Shown here piece after piece: positions 1 to 6,007 of a stretch of DNA of 8,148 nucleotides (within the stretch, counting starts at the first letter, position 1; each line of letters opens with the position of its first letter). The stretch lies in NCBI GenBank assembly GCA_027080545.1, contig JALWRV010000095.1, positions 1-8,148 of the forward strand, in the 5' to 3' direction. A model generated the notes under the pieces. That model did no database searches, had not been told where the DNA came from, and was given only the letters and a program-made list of their open reading frames with translations. The DNA comes from Parvularculaceae bacterium (GTDB lineage: Bacteria; Pseudomonadota; Alphaproteobacteria; Caulobacterales; Parvularculaceae). Position numbers and translations under genes: made by a program.

Positions 1-914
1 GGCCTATCTGCGGCTCGAATATCCTCCGCCGAGTGCGGATCAAGGGCGGCCAATCGCCGTTTGGTTTCGGCCAGCACATCGGCAACCATTTCGCCAATCA
101 TCGCCGATACCGCCTCCGCAATCAGCAAATCATCCGGGGCTGCCGCAAATCGCGCTCTCGTGGCGCTAATCACGGCTCCCACCAAAGGCACATTCAACGC
201 CTCTTCCAGTGAAAACAACCCCGCCCGCAAACCATCATCCACATCGTGATTATTATAGGCAATATCGTCAGCCAAAGCCGCGATCTGCGCTTCCAAAGAC
301 GAAAACCGCCCAAGATCAAGATCATGGCGCTGATTATAATCAGCAATAGCCTCCGGCAAGGGCGACAAGGTCTTACCCGCCATGGTTGCCATTTTGAAAG
401 CCAATGGCCCGGTCAGCGGCCCGTTATGCTTGACCACCCCATCCAGCGTTTCCCAGCTAAGATTGAGCCCATGAAAAGCCGCATGACGGCGCTCCAAACG
501 GGTTAAGAGCCGCAGCGTATGGGCATTGTGATCAAAGCCTTGATAGTTCGCCATACACTCTTGCAACACATCCTCACCCGTATGACCAAAGGGCGGGTGA
601 CCAATATCATGGGCCAGTGCCAGACATTCGGCGAGGTCTTCATCCAATGCCAACACCCGTGCCATGGTTCGGGATATTTGCGCCACTTCCAGCGAATGGG
701 TAAGCCGGGTGCGATAATGATCCCCCTGATGATAGACAAAAACTTGCGTCTTGTGTTTCAAACGACGAAAGGCAATGGCATGGATCACCCGATCTCGGTC
801 CCGCTGAAACGGGGTGCGGGTGGCGCTTTCCGGTTCCTCATAGAGCCGCCCTCTGGTCTCCACCGCTTTGGTGGCATAGGGGGCTAAAGGCGCGGGAAAA
901 GGGATGATTGACAT
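1..914 (-). CDS. dgt: dGTPase-like HD-domain deoxynucleotide triphosphohydrolase (3' end cut by window edge)
   Basis: Enzymes of this family hydrolyse dGTP or other dNTPs to the nucleoside and tripolyphosphate in the cytoplasm and so limit dNTP pools. I translated 304 codons in one open frame from ATG at 914-912 to the window edge with no stop. The HD-domain metal ligands are visible: H73 in LTHSLEVAQ, H102-D103 in LAHDIGHPPFGHTGE, and D216/D217 in LADDIAYNNHDVDDGLRAG. The N-terminal TPFQRDRDRVIHAIAFRRL stretch (residues 34-52) is also typical of the dGTPase-like family. Relatives run to roughly 380-400 residues, so about 80-100 C-terminal residues probably lie outside the window. No Shine-Dalgarno precedes the ATG. 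Two ATGs upstream, in a tandem repeat, are out of frame, so 914 is the supported start. It is divergent from erpA, a common arrangement in Alphaproteobacteria. Family assignment is firm. Substrate preference cannot be read from sequence. Confidence 0.93.
   Translation of the reverse strand, partial: MSIIPFPAPLAPYATKAVETRGRLYEEPESATRTPFQRDRDRVIHAIAFRRLKHKTQVFVYHQGDHYRTRLTHSLEVAQISRTMARVLALDEDLAECLALAHDIGHPPFGHTGEDVLQECMANYQGFDHNAHTLRLLTRLERRHAAFHGLNLSWETLDGVVKHNGPLTGPLAFKMATMAGKTLSPLPEAIADYNQRHDLDLGRFSSLEAQIAALADDIAYNNHDVDDGLRAGLFSLEEALNVPLVGAVISATRARFAAAPDDLLIAEAVSAMIGEMVADVLAETKRRLAALDPHSAEDIRAADR
329..344. repeat. 16-bp perfect palindrome inside dgt
   Basis: The sequence GCTGATTATAATCAGC is identical to its own reverse complement. 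On the dgt strand it encodes A-D-Y-N-Q around residues 191-195. It lies within coding sequence, so it may simply be a chance product of these codons. No partner copy was noticed elsewhere in the window. Confidence 0.6.
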
Positions 915-947
915 GGGAGCAAAACCATTGTGGGAGCAAGACCATTG
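914..947. repeat. 17-bp tandem duplication at the dgt start codon
   Basis: Positions 914-930 and 931-947 are adjacent 17-bp copies (TGGGAGCAAAACCATTG and TGGGAGCAAGACCATTG) that differ at one base. On the dgt strand the first copy ends on the A of the dgt ATG, so the duplication forms the whole immediate leader and adds two out-of-frame ATGs (928-926 and 945-943). The first of these opens a frame of about 14 codons that overlaps the dgt start. The copies contain no purine-rich Shine-Dalgarno on the dgt strand. Confidence 0.85.
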
Positions 948-953
948 TGGCGA

Positions 954-959
954 ATTATA
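954..959 (-). promoter_or_regulatory. candidate -10 box for dgt
   Basis: Read on the minus strand, 959-954 is a perfect TATAAT. It would start transcription near position 947 and give a leader of about 33 nt covering the tandem repeat. No convincing -35 is seen 16-18 bases upstream (the sequence there is ACAGGT-like), so this rests on the -10 alone. An imperfect inverted repeat (GTAAG 962-966 and CTTAC 972-976) sits just upstream and could be an operator or chance. Confidence 0.3.
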
Positions 960-1042
960 AGGTAAGCCATCCTTACACCTGTTTTGGCCCTGAGAAAGCC
1001 CGCAAATAGGGACCAAGTCTTAAAAAAGATCACCCCCTCTCT

Positions 1043-1070
1043 TTGCAAACAGGCCCGCACCCCCTATTTT
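1043..1070 (+). promoter_or_regulatory. candidate erpA promoter, possibly giving a leaderless mRNA
   Basis: TTGCAA (1043-1048) and TATTTT (1065-1070) are 16 bases apart and each match 4 of 6 bases of the sigma-70 consensus. A start 7 bases after the -10 would fall on or beside the A of the erpA ATG at 1077, giving a leaderless transcript. This agrees with the absence of a Shine-Dalgarno before that ATG. The match is weak and could be chance. The rest of the 915-1076 gap shows only the tandem repeat, the dgt -10 candidate and the small inverted repeat. Confidence 0.22.
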
Positions 1071-1076
1071 AGACCT

Positions 1077-1418
1077 ATGGAAAACAACCCGCAGACCATC
1101 ATCACCCTTTCTGACCGTGCCGCCCAACGCATTGCCGAAATCATGCGCGACGAGGCAGACGGAGCCATGTTACGGGTCGCGGTCAATGGCGGCGGCTGCT
1201 CGGGCTTCCAATATGATTTTCAAATCGTCACCGAAAAGGCGGCAGATGATATTGTGCTCTCAAAGCTGGGCGCAACCGTTCTGGTCGATCCGATTTCGGC
1301 ACAATATATGGAAGGGGCGGAAATTGATTTTTCCGACGAACTGATCGGGGCGTCTTTCAAAATCAACAATCCCATGGCCACCGCCGGCTGCGGCTGCGGC
1401 ACCAGCTTTTCCATTTAG
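1077..1418 (+). CDS. erpA: A-type iron-sulfur cluster carrier/insertion protein ErpA
   Basis: ErpA-type proteins accept Fe-S clusters from the assembly scaffold and insert them into target apoproteins in the cytoplasm. The 113-residue product has the three cluster-binding cysteines of the family: C41 in GGGCSGFQY and C105 and C107 in AGCGCGTSFSI, which is the usual C-terminus. E. coli ErpA is about 114 residues, so the length fits. The same frame is open for 31 codons upstream to an ATG at 984, but those residues do not look like ErpA, and starting at 1077 gives family-like length and N-terminus. No Shine-Dalgarno precedes 1077. It is divergent from dgt and 93 bases upstream of xth. A-type carriers (ErpA, IscA, SufA) are hard to separate by sequence alone. 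GGGCSGFQY, the SFSI ending and the location next to dgt and xth favour ErpA. Confidence 0.93.
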   Translation: MENNPQTIITLSDRAAQRIAEIMRDEADGAMLRVAVNGGGCSGFQYDFQIVTEKAADDIVLSKLGATVLVDPISAQYMEGAEIDFSDELIGASFKINNPMATAGCGCGTSFSI

Positions 1419-1441
1419 TCCTGAATTTTGATTTTGTGAAC

Positions 1442-1498
1442 TTGCCAACCCTTATTGCTCCTTACGACCGACTGGCTCTAAGCTGGCAATGAAAGGGT
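1442..1498 (+). other. paired inverted arms in pseudoknot order before xth
   Basis: In the 93-base gap between erpA and xth, TTGCCA (1442-1447) is followed directly by ACCCTT (1448-1453). Their exact reverse complements, TGGCAA (1484-1489) and AAGGGT (1493-1498), occur later in the same order. The two 6-bp pairings therefore interlock and are not nested. The second 3' arm ends two bases before the xth Shine-Dalgarno (AGGA, 1500-1503). No T-run follows, so it does not read as an intrinsic terminator. Both arms are short, so function is uncertain. Confidence 0.2.
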
Positions 1499-1511
1499 CA
1501 GGACAAATAAC

Positions 1512-2306
1512 ATGAAAATTGCCTCTTGGAATGTAAACTCCATCAATGCCCGCCTGCCAAGAGTGCTGGAATGGTTCGACCATGCCAAGCCGGATGTTTG
1601 TGTGCTGCAGGAATTAAAATGCGTGGATGAAAAATTTCCCCGCGCCCCGTTTGAAGAGCGTGGCTTCAATATAGAAAGCTTTGGTCAGAAAACCTATAAT
1701 GGGGTGGCACTCTTGTCGCGCTTTCCCGTCGAAGATGTCCTACGCGGCCTACCCAACTTTGAAGACGAACAATCGCGCTATATCGAAGCGCTCATCATGC
1801 CTGATGAGAGCGCCCCTTTTCGCCTTGGCGGGCTTTATCTGCCCAATGGCAATCCCGCCCTAGGACCAAAATATGAATATAAATTGTCCTGGATGAAAGC
1901 GCTCACCGCCCATACACAAAATTTGCTCGCCCAAGAAGAAGCCTTCGTTCTGGCTGGCGACTTTAACGTCATTCCCCAACCGGAAGATGTCTATGCCCCG
2001 GAACGCTGGCATGATGATGCTCTATTCCGCCTTGAAACCCGCGATGCTTTTTTTGAACTGGTGCATCTGGGCCTGACCGATGCATTGCGCGTTTATGAAG
2101 ACGGGGTGATCTACACATTTTGGGACTATATGCGCGGGGCGTGGCAAAAAGATCATGGGCTGCGCATTGACCACCACCTACTCAGCCCGCAAGCCACGGA
2201 CCGACTCAAATCAATCGGTGTCGACAAATTCACCCGCGATCCCATGCATGGAGACCAGTCGGTCAAACCCTCCGATCATGTGCCTATCTGGATTGAGCTT
2301 GATTGA
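1512..2306 (+). CDS. xthA: exodeoxyribonuclease III (AP endonuclease, 3'-5' exonuclease)
   Basis: ExoIII cleaves DNA at abasic sites, removes 3'-blocking groups and degrades double-stranded DNA 3' to 5' in base-excision repair. The 264-residue protein is close to E. coli Xth (268). It carries the EEP-superfamily active site in order: N7 in SWNVNS, E34 in LQELK, Y109 in GLYLPNGN, D150 and N152 in AGDFNVIP, D220 in GLRIDH and D255-H256 in PSDHVPIW. The ATG at 1512 is preceded by AGGA (1500-1503) at 8 bases spacing, which supports this start. The stop overlaps the ATG of the next helicase gene as TGATG, so the two are probably co-transcribed and translationally coupled. It could share a transcript with erpA, but two unusual interlocking arms lie in that gap. 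I see no truncation and no missing catalytic residue. Confidence 0.96.
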   Translation: MKIASWNVNSINARLPRVLEWFDHAKPDVCVLQELKCVDEKFPRAPFEERGFNIESFGQKTYNGVALLSRFPVEDVLRGLPNFEDEQSRYIEALIMPDESAPFRLGGLYLPNGNPALGPKYEYKLSWMKALTAHTQNLLAQEEAFVLAGDFNVIPQPEDVYAPERWHDDALFRLETRDAFFELVHLGLTDALRVYEDGVIYTFWDYMRGAWQKDHGLRIDHHLLSPQATDRLKSIGVDKFTRDPMHGDQSVKPSDHVPIWIELD

Positions 2307-3415
2307 TGCAAACGGGGTGGTCAAGCCAACAGGATGCGGCCTTAAAGGCGGTCAATCGCTGGCTAAAATCAGGCAGCGAACAATGTTTCAAACTGTTCGG
2401 CTATGCGGGCACGGGCAAAACCACCCTCGCCCGACATATTGGTGCCCATGTGGATGACACGGTCCTCTTTGGTGCCTTTACCGGTAAGGCGGCTCATGTC
2501 ATGCGCGAAAAGGGCTGCCATGGGGCCAGCACCATCCACTCGCTAATCTATCGCCCGGCCCAACCAGATGAAACGGAAGAAGACGGCGAACTGCTCTTTA
2601 CCCTGCGCCGGGATGCCCCGGCCGCCGATGCGGCGCTGATCATCATTGATGAATGTTCCATGGTGGACGAAGAGCTTGGCCGCGATCTTTTATCTTTTGG
2701 CACCCCGGTATTAGTATTGGGGGATCCGGCGCAATTACCCCCGGTCAAAGGGGGCGGGTTTTTTACCGAAGGCGAACCCGATTTTATGCTCACACAAGTG
2801 CATCGCCAAGCCGCCGACAATCCGATCATTGCCCTGTCCATGCAGGTACGCGAAGGCACCATACCGGATTATGGAACTTTTGGCCAAAGCCGGATCATTT
2901 CGCGCCATGAAATCGATTCCGAACAGATCTTGGCTGCCGATCAGGTCTTGGTTGGCACCAATCGCACCCGCCACCTTTATAATCAACGCATCCGCACCCT
3001 GCTTGGTTATGATGGATATGAACCATGGGTCGGCGAGCGGCTGGTGTGCCTGCGCAATAATCGCAAAAAAGGCCTCCTCAATGGGGGCCTCTGGACGGTG
3101 CGCGCGCGACAAGGACGAAGACGCGGCATGTTACGCCTTGATATCGCTGCCGAGGACGGCCTTTCCAAAACCACAACCCGGGTGCAAATCCTGCCGGAAT
3201 TTTTTGAAGGCACCGCTGACAGTTTGCCGTGGACTAAAAAACGCAATTCCGATGCGTTTGACTTCGGCTATGCCCTCACGGTTCACAAAGCCCAAGGCTC
3301 GCAATGGGATGATATTGTCCTGTTTGATGAATCCTATGCGTTTCGAGAGCACCGCACCCGCTGGCTCTATACGGCGATTACCCGCGCCGCAGAAAAAATC
3401 ACCATTGTTCGATAG
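2306..3415 (+). CDS. small RecD/Dda-like SF1B ATP-dependent DNA helicase
   Basis: The 369-residue protein has the full set of SF1 helicase motifs: Walker A GYAGTGKTT (32-40), AFTGKAA (57-63), Walker B IIDECSM (113-119), motif III LGDPAQLPPV (138-147), QVHRQ (164-168), and the UvrD_C_2-type C-terminus with YALTVHKAQGSQWD (322-335) and WLYTAITRAAEKI (353-365). The THSL/VHKAQGSQ style places it with SF1B (RecD, RecD2, phage Dda) rather than UvrD. It lacks the long N-terminal domains of RecD or RecD2, and no RecB or RecC is present, so it is probably a stand-alone 5'-3' helicase; this is inferred from family. The frame also allows TTG at 2303, but ATG at 2306 overlaps the xth stop (TGATG) and needs no separate ribosome site. 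The pairing with ExoIII suggests a DNA-repair role. Its last codons and stop lie in a 16-bp tandem repeat. Confidence 0.9.
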   Translation: MQTGWSSQQDAALKAVNRWLKSGSEQCFKLFGYAGTGKTTLARHIGAHVDDTVLFGAFTGKAAHVMREKGCHGASTIHSLIYRPAQPDETEEDGELLFTLRRDAPAADAALIIIDECSMVDEELGRDLLSFGTPVLVLGDPAQLPPVKGGGFFTEGEPDFMLTQVHRQAADNPIIALSMQVREGTIPDYGTFGQSRIISRHEIDSEQILAADQVLVGTNRTRHLYNQRIRTLLGYDGYEPWVGERLVCLRNNRKKGLLNGGLWTVRARQGRRRGMLRLDIAAEDGLSKTTTRVQILPEFFEGTADSLPWTKKRNSDAFDFGYALTVHKAQGSQWDDIVLFDESYAFREHRTRWLYTAITRAAEKITIVR

Positions 3416-3447
3416 CATCATTGTTCGATAGGCATATTGTTCGCTAG
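3400..3447. repeat. 16-bp tandem repeat, three copies, spanning the helicase stop codon
   Basis: Copies lie at 3400-3415, 3416-3431 and 3432-3447. The shared 12-base core ATTGTTCGATAG is exact in copies one and two, and copy three has one change (ATTGTTCGCTAG). The first copy encodes the final I-V-R and TAG of the helicase, so the later copies are non-coding duplicates of the gene's own end. They occupy most of the 38-base gap before the convergent DUF2721 gene. No strong inverted repeat is present in the unit, and spacers of varied sequence are lacking, so this is not a CRISPR. Confidence 0.9.
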
Positions 3448-3453
3448 GCCTGT

Positions 3454-3936
3454 TCAGTCGGAAGGCTCGCCCGCTTTGGGCGCTTTATCTGGGGCGGTGA
3501 TGGTGCGTACCCTGATAATACCCGTGGCGATAGAAACCTCGAACAGAAAGCTAAAAAGCGCCCCGATCATGGCAATCATCGCCAACACAAACAGCAAGGC
3601 CTCTCCCCAGGCGATGCGCAGCGAAAAAATCCCCCCTAAAAATAGGGCAGCCACCTCGAGCGCGACCAATAAAGCCGCCAGCGCAGACAAATTGATCGCC
3701 CAGTTGGCAAAGCTCATACGGCGCCCTTGGGCCTGCAACTCGGCCAAACCATCGGCTCGCTGTTGATCAGAGCTTGCGGCCGCTAATCCCATCTCGATTT
3801 CTCGCGCCCGATCAATCACCCGCGCCAAACGCTGTGTCAGCACATTCAAGAAAGAAAATATCGCCACCAGCAAAAACACCGGGGCCACGGAAAGCTGAAT
3901 GATTTGCGCCAAAGTGGCGCTGTGATCAATCGGCAT
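3454..3936 (-). CDS. DUF2721-like inner-membrane protein
   Basis: The 160-residue product has three predicted membrane segments, near residues 10-33, 77-103 and 112-134. A basic, probably cytoplasmic, helical stretch between the first two includes LNVLTQRLARVIDRAREIE (30-48), which matches my recollection of the DUF2721 signature. The function of the family is unknown. I chose ATG at 3936 because it places LAQIIQLSVAPVFLL near the N-terminus as in relatives. ATG at 3954 and TTG at 3987 are in-frame alternatives, and none has a clear Shine-Dalgarno. The start overlaps the end of the upstream membrane-protein gene by 11 bases, so translational coupling is likely. The C-terminal tail after residue 145 is polar and short. 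It is the third gene of a minus-strand group of three membrane proteins. It is convergent with the RecD-like helicase gene. Confidence 0.75.
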   Translation of the reverse strand: MPIDHSATLAQIIQLSVAPVFLLVAIFSFLNVLTQRLARVIDRAREIEMGLAAASSDQQRADGLAELQAQGRRMSFANWAINLSALAALLVALEVAALFLGGIFSLRIAWGEALLFVLAMIAMIGALFSFLFEVSIATGIIRVRTITAPDKAPKAGEPSD

Positions 3937-4804
3937 TGCCCCGCAACTGTCCATATATGCCGGCCGATAGACCAACGGTGGCGCCAAAGTAAAAACTCAT
4001 AAACAGAATATAGAACGCCATCCCAACTAGGATAAGCAGCCCCAGCCCGATTTGGGTTGGCAGAAAAGAAATCGCGATGGCGAGAATGACAACGCCAATC
4101 AGAAGCGCCAACAATATGCCAATCGCAATCGCTGCCATCAACAAAGCCATAAGCAACATCACCGCCACCACGCGCCAAAAATTTCCTTTGGTCATGCGAA
4201 AAGCGCGCCGCCAATCAAGATGATTTTCCACAGCCATTGTCGGGAAAAAAGTGGCAAGGCGCATCATGACCCAAAAAAACAGCACCCACAGCACCAGCAT
4301 CACCAAAACCATCAGTATGATAAGAGGGCTATCTTCCGGGATATAGCGCTCCATGAAAAAGACGAGGACAGAAAAAACAAACCCTAACAGGGTCAGCGCC
4401 ACAGAGCCTTTGGCGAAAGTAAACGCCCTAGAACCATAGGTAAAATGGGCAATGGCCCGTGGCAAAGGCACATCATCAATGGCATAGCGAAACAAGGCCA
4501 CATAGAGCGGCGCAAAAAAGAACGCGATGGCGATGGTAATCGCCATTTGCACCCCTAACCCTCCCCATGTTTGGTTTAAGGCCACTTCCATCTGAGCCGT
4601 AAAAAGCTCAATGGCTGTTTCATCTTGCCAGTCCACAGCCGCCGGATCCAATCCCTGCCCCATCAGGAAAAAATACATCCCGCCCCCATAGGTCGCCAAC
4701 ATCAGCAAGAAGGGAATCCACCCCACCCTGGCAACAGCTAAAATATGCGAAAACCCAAATTGAATCGCTTCGGTCACGGTGGGGGAAATTTTCAGCTTGG
4801 TCAT
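3926..4804 (-). CDS. polytopic membrane protein, paralogue of the upstream gene (function unknown)
   Basis: The 292-residue protein is strongly hydrophobic, with about six membrane segments (near 27-48, 84-105, 133-151, 160-183, 211-247 as one long or two segments, and 251-275). It shares a plan with the neighbouring upstream product: an N-terminal TVTEAIQFGF, a short charged loop after the second segment (FRYAIDDVPLP), and a conserved loop FPTMAVENHLDWRRAF followed by TKGNFWR before the fifth segment. The TKGNFW motif recalls the membrane domain annotated in some proteins as glycerophosphodiester phosphodiesterase membrane-like, but no catalytic domain is present here, so no enzyme function should be inferred. 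ATG at 4804 has GGAG at 4809-4812, a rather short 4-base spacing. The 48-base gap to the upstream gene and 11-base overlap with the downstream gene indicate one operon. Confidence 0.82.
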   Translation of the reverse strand: MTKLKISPTVTEAIQFGFSHILAVARVGWIPFLLMLATYGGGMYFFLMGQGLDPAAVDWQDETAIELFTAQMEVALNQTWGGLGVQMAITIAIAFFFAPLYVALFRYAIDDVPLPRAIAHFTYGSRAFTFAKGSVALTLLGFVFSVLVFFMERYIPEDSPLIILMVLVMLVLWVLFFWVMMRLATFFPTMAVENHLDWRRAFRMTKGNFWRVVAVMLLMALLMAAIAIGILLALLIGVVILAIAISFLPTQIGLGLLILVGMAFYILFMSFYFGATVGLSAGIYGQLRGNAD

Positions 4805-4852
4805 AAGGCTCCATTCATTAGGGCGCGTATTCTTGAAGGCACATATTCTTGC

Positions 4853-5821
4853 TCAGTCACTTTGGCTCGAGAGCCTAACGTGAATCTTCGCCGGATAGGC
4901 AACACTAGAAGCGACTGAGAACAATATATAGGCCAGAATCAGGATTAGCATGATTGCGCACAATAAAACCATCCCGGCAATTTCCCCACCAGATAAAGCG
5001 TTGGGATCAAAATCCCCTTGCATCATTGACCCCATCATCACGCCACCCGCCATCATCGGGATCATGGCGACAAACATCAATCCATATTGAATAGCGGTTT
5101 GGATAAGACCTAAGAGAATAAAGCCAAAAAATATTTTCCAAAAATTGCCTTTGGTTTCCCCAAAGACTTTGAAAAAATCAATCCGGTTATCAATCGCGGT
5201 CGCCGGCACAAAAATGGACGAGCGGATAGAAAACCAAATGGCAAATAAAATCGCCACCAAAAATAACAATACCCCGATTAAGATTGCCCCCTCGCTGACA
5301 TCACCATTTTCAAACATGCGATCCATGGCCACAGCCAACGCATCGGAGTCGCTAATCACATCCAAAGACAGGCCGGAAAGAATGGAGCCAAAAATGACTA
5401 GAATACCGGGGACAAAGGCAAAAAAGAACACGAGACTGGAAATGATCATATAGAGGATGATCGCCCCTAGCGTCCGCCATTCGCGAGCCCCAACCGCAAA
5501 ATAAGCAATACCGCCGGGGGCCTGTTCTCCCGCTGCCACCCGGTTCAACATCACCCATCCCGGTAAAAATACCAAAGAGCCAAGAATTAGTGTGCCATAG
5601 AACTGCCCCATCACCCCAAAAAGCTGCGTCATCTGCTCAGGCGATGGATCGCTCTCATTTTCCAAAGAGATAATAAGCTCAGCACTGCCAGCAAACAGCG
5701 CCACAAACAGTGCCGCAAAGATTAGTATGGGCAACCAGAACAATTTCAGGGTCAGCCCCATGCGCTTGAACCCAAACCCCACACTGTCCGTCACCGTTTG
5801 AACAATATTGATAGTAGCCAT
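4853..5821 (-). CDS. polytopic membrane protein, first gene of the membrane operon (function unknown)
   Basis: The 322-residue product has about six membrane segments (near 24-45, 73-90, 118-147, 178-197, 226-260 and 281-306). A hydrophilic, acidic loop at 53-65 and another at 153-176 probably face one side. It is a diverged paralogue of the next gene. Compare TVTDSVGFGF (9-18) with TVTEAIQFGF, and VPATAIDNRIDFFKVF plus TKGNFWK (205-229) with the corresponding loop there. The frame extends 20 codons upstream, but ATG at 5821 has a strong GGGAGGG (5828-5834) six bases upstream, so that start is chosen. No catalytic motif or recognised transport signature was seen. A link to the GPDPase-type membrane domain is possible from the TKGNFW loop only. 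It is divergent from uvrD across 186 bases. Confidence 0.84.
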   Translation of the reverse strand: MATINIVQTVTDSVGFGFKRMGLTLKLFWLPILIFAALFVALFAGSAELIISLENESDPSPEQMTQLFGVMGQFYGTLILGSLVFLPGWVMLNRVAAGEQAPGGIAYFAVGAREWRTLGAIILYMIISSLVFFFAFVPGILVIFGSILSGLSLDVISDSDALAVAMDRMFENGDVSEGAILIGVLLFLVAILFAIWFSIRSSIFVPATAIDNRIDFFKVFGETKGNFWKIFFGFILLGLIQTAIQYGLMFVAMIPMMAGGVMMGSMMQGDFDPNALSGGEIAGMVLLCAIMLILILAYILFSVASSVAYPAKIHVRLSSQSD

Positions 5822-5827
5822 GATAAT

Positions 5828-5834
5828 CCCTCCC
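5828..5834 (-). promoter_or_regulatory. strong Shine-Dalgarno that fixes the start of the first membrane gene
   Basis: On the minus strand the sequence GGGAGGG lies six bases before ATG at 5821-5819. It is the clearest ribosome site in the window and rules out the longer in-frame reading that would begin at 5881. Confidence 0.8.
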
Positions 5835-6007
5835 AGCCTATGAGATAATGACCCCGTCCTCAGTCCCCCCCAGCCTAGCAAATTCTGCCATAATTACCAC
5901 GCCCAACGCGGCCTCATTTGATGGTGGCAATCACCCCTGAATCCGCTATATGTTCTCTAGATGTTTCACCCCCATTCGTCCCCTCAGATACGCCAAACCG
6001 AGCCATT
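5835..6007. other. divergent intergenic region between the membrane operon and uvrD
   Basis: This stretch must hold the promoters for both directions if uvrD starts at 6008. On the plus strand GTGGCA (5924-5929) and TATATG (5947-5952) are 17 bases apart with 4 of 6 matches each, a weak candidate that would start transcription near 5959 and so favour the 6008 start of uvrD. CCCAGCCTA occurs twice (5832-5840 and 5869-5877) without a regular period. No terminator or convincing minus-strand promoter was recognised. Confidence 0.35.

Noticed and set aside
519..887. Plus-strand open frame of 122 codons opposite dgt
   Set aside because: It is antisense to a gene with intact catalytic motifs and has no family-like features.
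984..1076. A 31-codon N-terminal extension of erpA from an upstream in-frame ATG
   Set aside because: The residues do not resemble ErpA. Starting at 1077 gives the family's normal length, and the extension would cover the likely promoter.
2735..3431. Overlapping long frames on both strands inside the RecD-like helicase gene
   Set aside because: The helicase frame has all SF1 motifs in order. The others are shadow frames with no recognisable domain.
3400..3447. CRISPR-like reading of the three 16-bp units
   Set aside because: The units are directly adjacent with no unique spacers, and no cas genes are present.
3468..3486. CGCCC-GCTTT-GGGCG hairpin followed by CTTTATCT, a possible plus-strand terminator for the helicase gene
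   Set aside because: The stem is only 5 bp, the T-run is interrupted, and the site lies in the coding end of the DUF2721 gene.
4828..4851. TATTCTTG repeated 16 bases apart in the gap between the two membrane genes
   Set aside because: Only 8 of the 16 bases match, which is too little to call a tandem duplication, although the spacing equals that of the 3400-3447 repeat.
5822..5881. 20-codon upstream extension of the first membrane gene
   Set aside because: The strong GGGAGGG ribosome site sits just before ATG 5821 and would be inside the extended reading.
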